Positions 28,006-28,170 of a stretch of 28,170 nucleotides of DNA are shown here, one piece after another. The notes beneath the pieces are model-generated. The model saw nothing but the letters and a program-made list of their open reading frames with translations, ran no database searches and had not been told where the DNA came from. The DNA comes from an uncultured Spongiibacteraceae bacterium (GTDB lineage Bacteria; Pseudomonadota; Gammaproteobacteria; Pseudomonadales; CAMLJR01). Made by a program: the position numbers and the translations under genes. The stretch is from the NCBI GenBank assembly GCA_946480345.1, contig CAMLJR010000018.1, positions 1 through 28,170 of the forward strand, given 5' to 3'. Each line of letters begins with the position of its first letter. The first letter of the stretch is position 1.

Positions 28006-28170
28006 ATGCCCAGTCTGCATACCCGCTATTTTTCAGCGATGTATTTGTTCACGATGTTGTTATTTACATCGGCATTTGTTGCGCTGCTGGGCGGTTGCGC
28101 AGCACCCGAACACAACGCGCCGAAAATTATCGAACCCGTACAACTCGGTTTGCAGCAGAGCACTACTACC
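28006..28170 (+). CDS. Lipoprotein, probable RND efflux periplasmic adaptor, 3'-truncated
   Basis: The first 55 codons of a gene cut by the window end. The N-terminus is a lipoprotein signal peptide: MPSLHTRYFSAM, a hydrophobic segment (LFTMLLFTSAFVALL) and a lipobox LGGC with the acylated Cys at residue 34, followed by AAPEHNAPKIIEPVQ. Nothing beyond the leader is visible, so the function is inferred from context: a divergent TetR regulator with a shared palindrome most often controls an RND membrane fusion protein, which is commonly a lipoprotein. The ribosome binding site before ATG 28006 is weak; ATG at 28039 is an alternative. Confidence 0.6.
   Translation, partial: MPSLHTRYFSAMYLFTMLLFTSAFVALLGGCAAPEHNAPKIIEPVQLGLQQSTTT

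Overview
The window looks like an ordinary chromosomal segment of a gammaproteobacterium, probably a Pseudomonas/Cellvibrio-type lineage. Three things suggest this. The citrate synthase and succinate dehydrogenase genes are divergent (gltA / sdhCDAB) and continue into sucAB-lpd-sucCD. The proteins resemble their E. coli counterparts closely; SdhC and SdhD align residue for residue around the haem and quinone ligands. The MFS transporter, aroC and prmB form a block of the kind I recall from pseudomonads. Base composition is even throughout, and I see no insertion sequence, prophage, integrase, CRISPR array, tRNA or rRNA. The genus cannot be fixed by eye.

Layout. Bases 1-2100 hold small genes: a truncated unknown ORF, a YheU-type gene overlapping a thiamine-binding DUF77/MTH1187 gene, a GcvR-like double-ACT regulator, and an unrecognised conserved-looking protein. 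Bases 2100-5400 hold prmB, aroC and an MFS transporter, all on the minus strand. folE lies divergently on the plus strand (5567-6118). Bases 6145-8537 form a compact minus-strand operon, gpsA-sixA-alpha/beta hydrolase. htpG (8660-10585) has its own heat-shock-type promoter and a strong terminator.

Bases 10856-22300 are a minus-strand TCA-cycle block read as sdhCDAB, sucA, sucB, lpd, sucC, sucD. It encodes complex II, the whole 2-oxoglutarate dehydrogenase complex including its own E3, and succinyl-CoA synthetase. gltA is divergent at 22849-24138. Together these genes cover citrate synthesis and the run from 2-oxoglutarate to fumarate. Visible control points are a sigma70-like sdhC promoter, a 357-base sdhB-sucA spacer with inverted repeats, a possible lpd terminator, and a UUCG-loop terminator after sucD.

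Bases 24260-26635 are a minus-strand ferrous iron uptake operon, feoA-feoB-Cys-rich membrane protein. A TATAAT promoter precedes it and is overlapped by a Fur-box-like sequence. A small unknown gene (26856-27194) follows. At the end a TetR regulator is divergent from a lipoprotein gene cut by the window edge. A perfect 22-bp palindrome between them is a strong operator candidate, so this is probably a regulated efflux locus.

I found no clearly new multi-gene system. The most noteworthy non-coding signals are the composite inverted-repeat element at 10678-10784, the TetR operator palindrome, the htpG heat-shock promoter, and the structured spacers in the TCA block.
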